From assembly GCA_030453285.1 (NCBI GenBank), contig JAKDKP010000060.1, positions 1 to 8,961 of the forward strand: a stretch of DNA of 8,961 bases, in the 5' to 3' direction. The position numbers and the translations under genes were made by a program. Positions 1 to 5,549 of the stretch are shown piece after piece; within the stretch, counting starts at the first letter, position 1; each line of letters starts with the position of its first letter. The notes beneath the pieces were generated by a model, which was not told the origin of the DNA, made no database searches, and worked only from the letters and a program-made list of their open reading frames with translations. The DNA comes from Propionibacteriales bacterium (GTDB lineage: Bacteria; Actinomycetota; Actinomycetes; Propionibacteriales; Propionibacteriaceae).

Positions 1-491
1 GTCGCGATCGTGTGGATTGTCGCGCCGTTGATCGATTCCCGCAGCACGTCACGTTCGCGGTCGGTCAGCGGGCAACGGGATTCGGCCAGCGCAGCGCCGG
101 CGACCTGCCCGTCGACGTACCGTCCGCCAGCATGGACCGTACGAAGAATGCCCGGCAGATCCTTGATCGAGGTGGCCTTGGTGACGAACGCCGAAACCCC
201 GGCAGCCAGGGCGCGCCGGAGGGCCGGCGGACGGGCATGCCGGGTCAGCAGCACGACCCGGGTGCCGGGCGTGGCGGCTCGGATCGCCGTTGTCGCATCG
301 ATGCCGTCCAGGATTGGCATCTCCAGGTCCAGCAGAGCGAGGTCGGGACGCCTCCGGGCGACCGCGTTGATGGCCGCCTGCCCGTCGGTGACCCGCTCGA
401 CGATCTCGAGGTCATCCTCCAGGGACAACAGGGTGCCGATGGCCTCACCGAGCAAGAGCTCGTCATCGGCCAGGACGATGCGGATGATCAT
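1..491 (-). CDS. NarL/LuxR-family response regulator, 3' end cut off by window edge
   Basis: DNA-binding response regulator, cytoplasmic partner of the sensor kinase just upstream in the same operon; it would take a phosphoryl group from the kinase and activate or repress transcription. 163 residues are visible from ATG at 491; members of this family are about 200-220 residues, so roughly 40-50 are missing. The receiver domain (about 1-120) shows the acidic pair D9/D10, the phospho-acceptor D55 in LLDLEMP, switch T83 in VVLLT and K105 in FVTKA. After a linker, the LuxR helix-turn-helix begins at about 141 with PLTDRERDVLRE; the recognition helix lies outside the window. The start is supported by the ATGA overlap (488-491) with the kinase stop, which indicates translational coupling. 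No strong Shine-Dalgarno is seen. The likely target, by analogy with similar operons, is the operon's own promoter; this is inference. The target gene set cannot be read from the sequence. Confidence 0.9.
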   Translation of the reverse strand, partial: MIIRIVLADDELLLGEAIGTLLSLEDDLEIVERVTDGQAAINAVARRRPDLALLDLEMPILDGIDATTAIRAATPGTRVVLLTRHARPPALRRALAAGVSAFVTKATSIKDLPGILRTVHAGGRYVDGQVAGAALAESRCPLTDRERDVLRESINGATIHTIA

Positions 492-1678
492 GCCGATCCG
501 TTCCGGGGCAGGGGCACCCAAGCGGTCAGACGGCTGCCGTCCTCGGGCGTGGCGGTGAAGGTCAACTGACCACCGGCCCGAGAATAGCGCTGCTGCAGAG
601 TGGCGAGCCCGGATCCGTCACCGCCGTCACCGGTGGCGGGGCCGGCGTCGGTGAGAGTGATGGCCATCCCAACCCGTCCGCCGGACTGCTGCGGGTGGAC
701 CAACAGGGTGCAGTGACGTGTCCGGGTGTGGCGGAGGATGTTGGTGATTCCTTCTCTGATCGTGAGTCCGAGCAACCGGTCGACCTGTGTCGGCAGTGTG
801 GACGAGATGTCGACCCGTACGTCAACGTCAATGCCTGCCGCCTCCAGCACCTTCACAGCGTTGACTGCTTCTGCCTCGGAGGTGACGGTGCGACAGTCGT
901 GGACCACACCACGCATCTCATCGGGTGCGGTGATGGCGATGTCGTGCACCCGGTCGGCATGGCGGGCGGCTTCGGTGTGGCGGCCGGTGTCGATGAGTCG
1001 TCGGATGAGTTGAGCTTCCACGGTCAAAAGCTGCAGGTGTTGCCCCTGGATGTCGTGCAGATCGCCGGCAAAGCGTTGTCGCTCCTTGGTGACGGCCCGA
1101 TCGGCCGCCAACGAACGGAGTCCATCGACCTCCAGAGCCAGGGTGAACACGGCGTCCTGTCCGATCACCGTCAACGCCAGGAGGGCTCCAATCGCCACGG
1201 TCAGGGCTGGTGCCGGCTCACCGAACCCTGACGCCTGACTCAACAGCAGCGTGGCCAGTACTGCACCGAGGGCTGCCACCACGATGCGGAGTGAGCTGGC
1301 CCAGAACGATCCGAAGCCGACCGCCCGGAGGGCGAGCGAGACGGCGAGCACAGACGGTGTCATGCGTCCTGGCGGTGGGAGGCTGATCAGGGCAACCGAT
1401 GCCAGCATGAGCGCGACGCACCAGGTCACCATGAGCGGGGTGCGTCGCCACAGGCGTGAGAATCTCCGATCGGGAGTCCATTCGGTGTGCAGCGCGACCG
1501 CGCCGAGGGTGGCGATCAGGAGAGACAGCGGCAGGATGACACCCAGCCCGGAGGCCTGCCCGGCCATGATCAGGCCAAGGCCGGGCGCGACGGCCGTGCC
1601 GATGATCAGGGTGAGGTGGGTGGCACGGAGGTAGGCCCTGATCCCGGAGAGCGACGCCGGGTGCGGACTGATCGTCAT
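488..1678 (-). CDS. DesK-type (HisKA_3) membrane sensor histidine kinase
   Basis: Sensor kinase of a two-component system, 396 residues from the ATG at 1678. About six hydrophobic segments fill residues 22-180 (roughly 22-40, 45-63, 83-100, 107-125, 130-147, 157-180), with no large extracellular sensor domain; this suits a sensor that works within the membrane or with the adjacent transporter. A short linker leads to the dimerisation/phospho-acceptor helix with ERQRFAGDLHDIQGQHLQLL, where H208 is the expected phosphorylated histidine. The ATPase domain has an N box (REGITNILRH, E309 and N313) and a G box (DAG at 344-346, GSGL at 355-358). It lies 5 nt after the permease stop and overlaps the response regulator by ATGA. 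The start is not certain: an in-frame ATG at 1702 would overlap the permease end, and neither has a clear Shine-Dalgarno. The frame stays open upstream to 2581, but that part is antisense-like shadow of the permease. Confidence 0.9.
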   Translation of the reverse strand: MTISPHPASLSGIRAYLRATHLTLIIGTAVAPGLGLIMAGQASGLGVILPLSLLIATLGAVALHTEWTPDRRFSRLWRRTPLMVTWCVALMLASVALISLPPPGRMTPSVLAVSLALRAVGFGSFWASSLRIVVAALGAVLATLLLSQASGFGEPAPALTVAIGALLALTVIGQDAVFTLALEVDGLRSLAADRAVTKERQRFAGDLHDIQGQHLQLLTVEAQLIRRLIDTGRHTEAARHADRVHDIAITAPDEMRGVVHDCRTVTSEAEAVNAVKVLEAAGIDVDVRVDISSTLPTQVDRLLGLTIREGITNILRHTRTRHCTLLVHPQQSGGRVGMAITLTDAGPATGDGGDGSGLATLQQRYSRAGGQLTFTATPEDGSRLTAWVPLPRNGSA

Positions 1679-1683
1679 CGTGT

Positions 1684-2463
1684 TCAGCGCCGCCGTTCCC
1701 ATCGGAACGTCCGCCGCGCCAGCACCCCGAAGATCAACATCCACAGAGCGACGATGATCACATTGATCCCGATGCCGGAACCGTTGGTGAGCCATGCCGC
1801 CGAGCTCAGGTCGGCGTTGGCCACCAGGGGGACCACCCGTAGGGCGGCATGACCCACAGGGTCCGACACGGTGGGCAGGACCGAGGCCGTACCCATGGTG
1901 AGGACGAACAACGGCAGCATGGTCCATTGCGCCTTCTCCGGGTTGGCTGTCGCTGCACTGGTCACCACACCGGCCAGCGCGGCAACGGTGGCACCGCTGA
2001 TCCCGCCGACGACGGCCAGTCAAGGCCGGGCCGGAACCGGCGCACCGAGCATGATCAACCCCAGGTGGACCACCGTCAGTTGGAACAGACCGACCAGCAG
2101 GGGAGGTATCAGCAGCCCGGAGACGATTCCGGCGTCCGGCAGAGGGGTGGTGCGGAGCCGCTTCAACGCCAGCGTGTGACGTCGGGCCGTGATCGTGTTC
2201 AGGCTGACGAAGTACACAGTGATGCACAGCACAGCCGCTGCATTGCGTCCCGCGATGGCTGCCCAACCCTCCGGGGACGCCGTGGCCGATCGTTCCCCGA
2301 CGGCGGTGATGCCCAACAGGCCGGCCGGGACGAAGAGGGCGAGCGCGATCATGATCGGCTGACGCAGGAACACCCGCAGCTCGGAGACGACCAAGGCCCA
2401 CCACAGGTGTCCGGGCTTGCGGGGCGACGCGGTGATGATCAGGGGGTCGCTGGTGGCACTCAT
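1684..2463 (-). pseudogene. ABC-2 type transporter permease interrupted by an in-frame TGA
   Basis: Membrane half of an ABC exporter, partner of the ATPase upstream. The 780-nt frame encodes 259 codons plus stop, the usual size for this family, but codon 148 (2020-2022) is TGA. Both sides are in the same frame. Residues 1-147 hold an N-terminal cytoplasmic stretch, three hydrophobic segments (about 36-55, 68-90, 112-140) and the family's coupling-helix signature LKRLRTTPLP at 100-109. Codons 149-259 continue with three more hydrophobic segments (about 149-170, 181-200, 236-252), and the usual EKAQW-TMLPLF region lies between segments 4 and 5. The ATG at 2463 is fixed by a strong Shine-Dalgarno (AGGAGG, 2471-2476, spacing 7) and an ATGA overlap with the ATPase. 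A product stopped at 147 would lack half of the membrane segments and is unlikely to work. Possible explanations are a recent nonsense mutation, a sequencing error or rare readthrough. A GTG at 1968 could allow re-initiation of the distal part. Confidence 0.85.
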
Positions 2464-3446
2464 GCTGTCTCCTCCTGATCAGTTCTGACACCGGATCCGT
2501 TCGGCCCGTTCGTGGCCGCGGCCACGCCGAGGAACACCTCTTCGAGCGAGGCCGGCGCCGAGCGCAGGCCATCGATGACAAGTCGGTGCCTGCGGGTCCA
2601 ATCGATCACCGTGCCCACATCGTCCTGGATGTCGGTGGTGCGGATGACGACCCGCAACTCACTTCCGGCCGGCGAGGTGGTCAGGTCTCCACCGACCTGC
2701 GCCGCCAGGGCATCGACTGTACGTGCTGCAGCTCGTACGGTGAAGGCGATGCTGCCCGGAATGGATGACAGCACCTGCCCCATCGTTCCCTCCCTGGCGA
2801 CCCGGCCACGATCCAGGATGGTGACCGTGTCAGCGAGACTCTGTGCCTCGTCGAGGTAGTGGGTGGTCAACAACACCGCGGTTCCGGTGAAGACCAAGTC
2901 TGTGATGATCTGCCACATCGTCTGGCGAGACTGCGGATCCAGACCCGTTGTCGGCTCGTCCAACACCAGCAGCTCGGGACCCCCGAACAGGGCCATGGCA
3001 AAGTCCAGCCTCCGCCGTTCGCCACCCGACAGCACCGACACCGGCACCTTTCGGCGATGGCTCAGTCCCACCAGCTCCAGGACCCGGTCGGGGTGGTCGG
3101 TCCGGGTGCACAACTTCTGCCACAGGCCGAGCTGGCCCCCGACGGTCATCTCGTCCACCAGACCGGATTCCTGGAGCATCGTCCCCGTCCGGGCAGCGAT
3201 CAGACTCCGGTCCCGTACCGGTGAGACGCCGAACACCTCGATCGAGCCCTCGTCTGGACGATGGAAGCCCTGAATCGCCTCCAAGGTCGTGGTCTTGCCG
3301 GCCCCGTTGGTCCCGAGGAGGGCGTGGATCGTTCCCCTCTCGACGGAGAAGCTCACGTCCTGGACGGCGCTGAAGTCACCGTACGAGCACCAGAGCTGGC
3401 GGACCAAGACGACCGGTGACTCCGGTTGGGTCATTGAAGTGTTCAT
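2460..3446 (-). CDS. ABC transporter ATP-binding protein
   Basis: Nucleotide-binding subunit of an ABC exporter; ATP hydrolysis in the cytoplasm would drive the permease encoded next. 328 residues from ATG at 3446. Walker A is GTNGAGKTT (45-53, K51), the Q-loop glutamine is Q92, the signature is LSGGERRR (139-146), Walker B is LLVLDEP with catalytic E164, and the H-loop histidine is H196. After the ATPase core, residues about 215-315 form the C-terminal domain common in drug- and lantibiotic-type exporters, ending in the typical SLEEVFLG motif. It is the first gene of the operon and overlaps the permease by ATGA at 2460-2463. An ATG at 3434 is an alternative start. 3446 is preferred because a candidate -10 hexamer sits 7 nt before it, as for other genes here; upstream in-frame sequence to 3626 crosses the palindrome and does not look like ABC protein. 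The substrate is unknown. Confidence 0.93.
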   Translation of the reverse strand: MNTSMTQPESPVVLVRQLWCSYGDFSAVQDVSFSVERGTIHALLGTNGAGKTTTLEAIQGFHRPDEGSIEVFGVSPVRDRSLIAARTGTMLQESGLVDEMTVGGQLGLWQKLCTRTDHPDRVLELVGLSHRRKVPVSVLSGGERRRLDFAMALFGGPELLVLDEPTTGLDPQSRQTMWQIITDLVFTGTAVLLTTHYLDEAQSLADTVTILDRGRVAREGTMGQVLSSIPGSIAFTVRAAARTVDALAAQVGGDLTTSPAGSELRVVIRTTDIQDDVGTVIDWTRRHRLVIDGLRSAPASLEEVFLGVAAATNGPNGSGVRTDQEETA

Positions 3447-3453
3447 GGTGTCC

Positions 3454-3459
3454 AGCGTT
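3454..3459 (-). promoter_or_regulatory. Candidate -10 element of the ABC/two-component operon
   Basis: On the minus strand the hexamer AACGCT is followed by 7 nt and then the ATG at 3446. It fits the loose actinobacterial -10 pattern (A at position 2, T at position 6) and the spacing expected for a leaderless transcript. No convincing -35 is seen, which would suit a promoter that needs an activator. There is no good Shine-Dalgarno before the ATG. Confidence 0.35.
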
Positions 3460-3490
3460 GTGGACGCCCCGGGGGACCGCCAGTCACGCA

Positions 3491-3509
3491 TGTCACCGGA
3501 CCGGTGACA
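3491..3509. promoter_or_regulatory. 19-bp perfect palindrome, candidate operator of the ABC/two-component operon
   Basis: TGTCACCGG-A-CCGGTGACA is a perfect inverted repeat of 9-bp arms around one central base. Its centre is 54 bp upstream of the operon's first ATG, which would be about -54 if the transcript is leaderless, a usual place for an activator site. A second inverted repeat, TGACA-AC-TGTCA (3505-3516), overlaps its right arm. The dyad symmetry suits a dimeric LuxR-type regulator such as the one encoded at the operon's end; that link is inference. It is not a terminator: it has no T tract, and its centre lies within a promoter region. Confidence 0.55.
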
Positions 3510-3559
3510 ACTGTCATCGGTGTTCCCGGGCCCGTCGGCAGCTCGCGCCGGGACAGCAG

Positions 3560-3589
3560 AACAGCCCGACCGGCATCGGCCGGGCTGTT
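3560..3589 (-). terminator. Hairpin terminator behind tRNA-Leu
   Basis: On the minus strand, 10 nt after the tRNA 3' end, AACAGCCCGGCC pairs with GGTCGGGCTGTT around a 6-nt loop (GATGCC), giving a 12-bp stem with one G-U pair. On the plus strand the same position is an A-C mismatch, so the stem is better on the tRNA strand. The tail is not a clean U tract, as is common in high-GC actinobacteria. It separates the tRNA from the ABC operon. Confidence 0.6.
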
Positions 3590-3599
3590 GTCGTTCTCG

Positions 3600-3685
3600 T
3601 GTCCGAGGGGGGACTTGAACCCCCATTCCCCGTATGGGGAACTAGCACCTCAAGCTAGCGCGTCTACCAATTCCGCCACCCGGAC
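3600..3685 (-). tRNA. tRNA-Leu (anticodon GAG)
   Basis: Decodes CUC/CUU leucine codons. The minus-strand sequence folds into a class II tRNA. The acceptor stem is GTCCGGG/CTCGGAC with discriminator A at 3600; the D-arm contains AATTGGTAGA. The anticodon stem CTAGC/GCTAG has loop TTGAGGT, placing GAG at 3649-3651. The variable arm is long, with stem TTCCCC/GGGGAA, and the T-arm is GGGGG-TTCAAGT-CCCCC. The long variable arm, anticodon and discriminator A agree with leucine. The 3' CCA is not encoded and must be added after transcription. Confidence 0.97.
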
Positions 3686-3720
3686 GAGCGGCAGCCCGGC
3701 GTACCGGGACAGCGGAGAGC

Positions 3721-3726
3721 ACTATA
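3721..3726 (-). promoter_or_regulatory. Candidate -10 element for tRNA-Leu
   Basis: TATAGT on the minus strand, 35 nt upstream of the tRNA 5' end, is the closest match to TATAAT in this gap and is one of very few A/T-rich hexamers here. It would give a short 5' leader of about 28 nt. The -35 region is poor; a small inverted repeat GTCTC/GAGAC (about 3733-3746) sits there. Confidence 0.5.
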
Positions 3727-3766
3727 GCAACAGTCTCGCCCCGGAGACGATTCGCGCGACGACCAT

Positions 3767-3798
3767 GGCACCCACCGGGTGCCTGCCGATGGGCACCC
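3767..3798. repeat. Three alternating inverted 7-mers upstream of the M20 peptidase
   Basis: GGCACCC at 3767-3773, its complement GGGTGCC at 3777-3783, and GGCACCC again at 3792-3798. The middle copy can pair with either neighbour (loop 3 or 8 nt), so the two stems exclude each other. It ends 22 bp before the ATG at 3821. If that gene is leaderless the repeats lie near -54 to -23 and would act as a DNA operator; if transcription starts further upstream they could act as a leader RNA switch. The role is not known. Confidence 0.4.
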
Positions 3799-3808
3799 AG
3801 CCATGGGC

Positions 3809-3814
3809 GAGACT
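3809..3814 (+). promoter_or_regulatory. Weak candidate -10 element for the M20 peptidase
   Basis: GAGACT is followed by 6 nt and the ATG at 3821. It matches only the A and T positions of the actinobacterial -10 pattern, but the spacing equals that of the 5172-5177 and 8817-8822 hexamers. A GGAG at 3815-3818 is only 2 nt from the ATG, too close for a normal Shine-Dalgarno. Confidence 0.25.
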
Positions 3815-3820
3815 GGAGCC

Positions 3821-5143
3821 ATGAGCACCGAGCTGACCGCAGGCGTGTCCACCGAGGTCGTCGACATCTGTTCCGAGCTGATCAGGATCGACACCTCCAA
3901 CTACGGCACCAACGAAGGGCCGGGCGAACGCAAGGCCGCCGAGTATGTCGCTGGCCTGCTCGACGAGGTCGGCATCGAGTCGACGATTCTCGAGTCAGCC
4001 AACTCCCGGGCGTCCTTGGTCGCCGACTGGGCCCCCGAGGGCACCGACACCACACTCCCGCCGCTGCTGGTGCACGGCCACCTCGACGTGGTGCCCGCCA
4101 ACGCCGCCGACTGGCAGGTCGACCCGTTCGCCGGGGAGATCACCGACGGCTGCGTGTGGGGCCGTGGTGCGGTGGACATGAAGGACTTCGATGCGATGGT
4201 GCTCGACGTCGTACGGGCTCGGGCGCGGGCTGGTGCTGCACCCCGGCGGCCGATCAAGCTGGTCTTCACCGCCGACGAGGAGGCAGGTTCGCAGTACGGC
4301 GCCACCTGGCTGGTCAACGAGCATCGCGACCTGCTCGAAGGATGCACCGAGGCGATCGGCGAGGTGGGCGGCTTCTCGCTGACCATCCGCGACGATCTGC
4401 GGCTGTACCTGATCCAGACCGCCGAGAAGGGGATGGCCTGGCTCAATCTGTTCGCCGATGGCCGCGCCGGTCACGGCTCCTTCCGCAACGATGACAACGC
4501 CGTCACCGAGTTGGCCGCAGCTGTCGCCCGGATCGGCCAGCACAAGTGGCCGTACAAAATCACCTCGGCCCAGCAGGCCTTCCTGGACGCGGTTTCCGAG
4601 GCGCTCGACATCGAGCTCAACCTTGATGAGGTCGAGCAGACCCTCACCCGGTTGGGCAGCATCTCGCGGATGGTCGGCGCGACCATGTCGAACACGGCCA
4701 ACCCGACGATGCTGGGGGGTGGCTACAAGCACAACGTGATCCCCGGCCAGGCGACGGCCTCGATCGACGGACGGTTCGTGCCCGGTGGGCGCGAGGAGTT
4801 CTTGGCCACGATCAAGGAACTGTTGGGTGACAAGGTGCGCTACGAGTTCGAGCAGGACAATGCGGCGGTGGAGACCGAGTTCTCCGGTGCCCTGGTCGAG
4901 GCGATGCAGCACTGCCTGGCCGTCGAGGATCCCGGTGCCAAGGCGGTGCCGTACCTGATGAGTGGCGGTACTGACGCCAAGGCGTGGGACAAGCTTGGCA
5001 TCCGCAGCTTCGGGTTCGCCCCGTTGCGCCTGCCGGCCGAGCTCGACTTCGTCGGCATGTTCCACGGCGTGGACGAGCGCGTGCCGACCGACTCATTGGA
5101 GTTCGGCACGCGCGTGCTGGACCGGTTCCTGCAGCAGGCCTGA
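3821..5143 (+). CDS. M20/M25/M40-family zinc metallo-hydrolase (peptidase/deacylase)
   Basis: Cytoplasmic di-zinc hydrolase that cleaves an amide bond of a small N-acyl amino acid or a di/tripeptide; the true substrate cannot be told from sequence. 440 residues, normal for the family. The N-terminal catalytic part carries GHLDVVP (metal ligand H87, D89), GAVDMKD (bridging D119) and ADEEAGS (catalytic E153, metal E154); E181 in EVGG is the likely next ligand. Residues about 205-320 form the dimerisation lid, with the conserved AGHGS (H218). The catalytic domain then resumes, with SGGTDAK and the final ligand H415 in MFHGVDERVP. There is no signal peptide. ATG at 3821 (MSTELTAG) begins where family members usually begin; in-frame ATGs at 3779 and 3803 add poorly matching residues, and 3779 lies inside the inverted repeats. 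The DUF5703-type gene follows after 40 nt. Specific names such as DapE or ArgE are not justified. Confidence 0.93.
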   Translation: MSTELTAGVSTEVVDICSELIRIDTSNYGTNEGPGERKAAEYVAGLLDEVGIESTILESANSRASLVADWAPEGTDTTLPPLLVHGHLDVVPANAADWQVDPFAGEITDGCVWGRGAVDMKDFDAMVLDVVRARARAGAAPRRPIKLVFTADEEAGSQYGATWLVNEHRDLLEGCTEAIGEVGGFSLTIRDDLRLYLIQTAEKGMAWLNLFADGRAGHGSFRNDDNAVTELAAAVARIGQHKWPYKITSAQQAFLDAVSEALDIELNLDEVEQTLTRLGSISRMVGATMSNTANPTMLGGGYKHNVIPGQATASIDGRFVPGGREEFLATIKELLGDKVRYEFEQDNAAVETEFSGALVEAMQHCLAVEDPGAKAVPYLMSGGTDAKAWDKLGIRSFGFAPLRLPAELDFVGMFHGVDERVPTDSLEFGTRVLDRFLQQA

Positions 5144-5171
5144 GCTCGCGAACCTCACTCGATCGAGGGCG

Positions 5172-5177
5172 TACGGT
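5172..5177 (+). promoter_or_regulatory. Candidate -10 element of the DUF5703-type gene
   Basis: TACGGT is followed by 6 nt and the ATG at 5184, matching the actinobacterial TANNNT -10 pattern at leaderless spacing. No Shine-Dalgarno is present. No good -35 is seen. It would give the small gene its own transcript in addition to read-through from the peptidase gene. Confidence 0.45.
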
Positions 5178-5183
5178 GTCGCC

Positions 5184-5402
5184 ATGGCTCGATCAACAGA
5201 ACCGATTCTGGCGCGACACCTCGCCTGGGAGATCGAGAAGGTTCGGCTGGATCGCTCGATGCCACGCAACGCCGTACGCAAGCTGCTGACCGATCACGCC
5301 GAGTACGGAGGCTGGGAGCTCAGCCGACTGCGCCGCTACCGTGACGGCACCCGTGACGTGTGGTTGCGGCGCAAGGTGCTGCGGGTCGTCCCCACTCTCT
5401 GA
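5184..5402 (+). CDS. DUF5703-type small protein of unknown function
   Basis: 72-residue basic protein. It matches my recollection of the actinobacterial DUF5703 family: an N-terminal amphipathic stretch, then LLTDHAEYGGWELSRLR at about 34-50, then RDGTRDVWLRRKVLR at about 53-67. Conserved-looking features are the H38-A-E-Y and G-W-E-L block and the Arg-rich C-terminal half, suggesting two helices and a short beta hairpin. There is no signal peptide, membrane segment or cysteine. No function is known to me; a role in nucleic-acid or protein binding is only a guess from the basic charge. The start at 5184 is supported by the -10-like TACGGT at leaderless distance. Its position 40 nt behind the peptidase gene on the same strand suggests co-expression. 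Confidence 0.8.
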   Translation: MARSTEPILARHLAWEIEKVRLDRSMPRNAVRKLLTDHAEYGGWELSRLRRYRDGTRDVWLRRKVLRVVPTL

Positions 5403-5409
5403 CGGCCAC

Positions 5410-5441
5410 GGCCCCTGTGACCCAACCCGTCTGGAGGGGCC
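5410..5441 (+). terminator. Possible hairpin after the DUF5703-type gene
   Basis: GGCCCCT (5410-5416) and AGGGGCC (5435-5441) are perfect inverted 7-mers with an 18-nt loop, starting 7 nt after the stop codon. The loop is long and there is no T tract, so termination is only suggested by position. Confidence 0.3.
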
Positions 5442-5459
5442 CTCTGATGGGACGCCCGA

Positions 5460-5492
5460 GTTCAGGTGGCGTTCATCCGCCGTTGGGCCTTT
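5460..5492 (+). promoter_or_regulatory. Candidate PHO box: three contiguous 11-bp direct repeat units
   Basis: GTTCAGGTGGC (5460-5470), GTTCATCCGCC (5471-5481) and GTTGGGCCTTT (5482-5492) follow each other with exactly 11-bp phasing. Actinobacterial PhoP binds direct repeats of 11-bp units that open with GTTCA; the first two units match that opening and the second also matches the following TCCG. The site ends 57 bp before the phosphatase ATG, where an activator of this gene should bind. The third unit is degenerate, as is usual. This was recognised by eye, not by a matrix score. Confidence 0.6.
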
Positions 5493-5538
5493 GGGTCAAC
5501 GGCGTGGCTTGACTGCCCGATGTCACTGCCCAGTTCCC

Positions 5539-5543
5539 GGAGG
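5539..5543 (+). promoter_or_regulatory. Strong Shine-Dalgarno that fixes the phoX start
   Basis: GGAGG lies 6 nt before the ATG at 5550. It selects that start over the in-frame ATG at 5466, which falls inside the PHO-box-like repeats. This gene therefore has a genuine leader, unlike most others in the window. Confidence 0.75.
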
Positions 5544-5549
5544 AGAGAA

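Noticed and set aside
2020..2022. TGA as a selenocysteine codon
   Set aside because: ABC-2 permeases are not selenoproteins, and no selenocysteine machinery is visible in the window; I made no full structural search for an insertion element. A mutation or error is simpler.
1679..2581. Open frame extending the sensor kinase upstream to make a 697-residue protein
   Set aside because: The added residues are Arg/Gly/Pro-rich shadow of the permease gene in another frame; the kinase's membrane segments begin after the ATG at 1678.
3491..3509. The 19-bp palindrome as a transcription terminator for tRNA-Leu
   Set aside because: A closer, better-placed hairpin exists at 3560-3589, the palindrome would leave a one-base loop in RNA, and it has no T tract.
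3600..3685. tRNA-Leu as an integration site for an island holding the ABC operon
   Set aside because: No integrase, no second copy of the tRNA 3' end in the window and no change in base composition.
3995..5065. Long minus-strand frame (356 codons) opposite the M20 peptidase gene
   Set aside because: It lies wholly opposite a gene with all catalytic motifs; such frames arise from GC-biased third positions. Its sequence has no recognisable domain.
5466..5549. Upstream in-frame ATG (5466) as the phoX start
   Set aside because: It falls within the PHO-box-like repeats and adds 28 unrelated residues, while the ATG at 5550 has a strong Shine-Dalgarno at ideal spacing.
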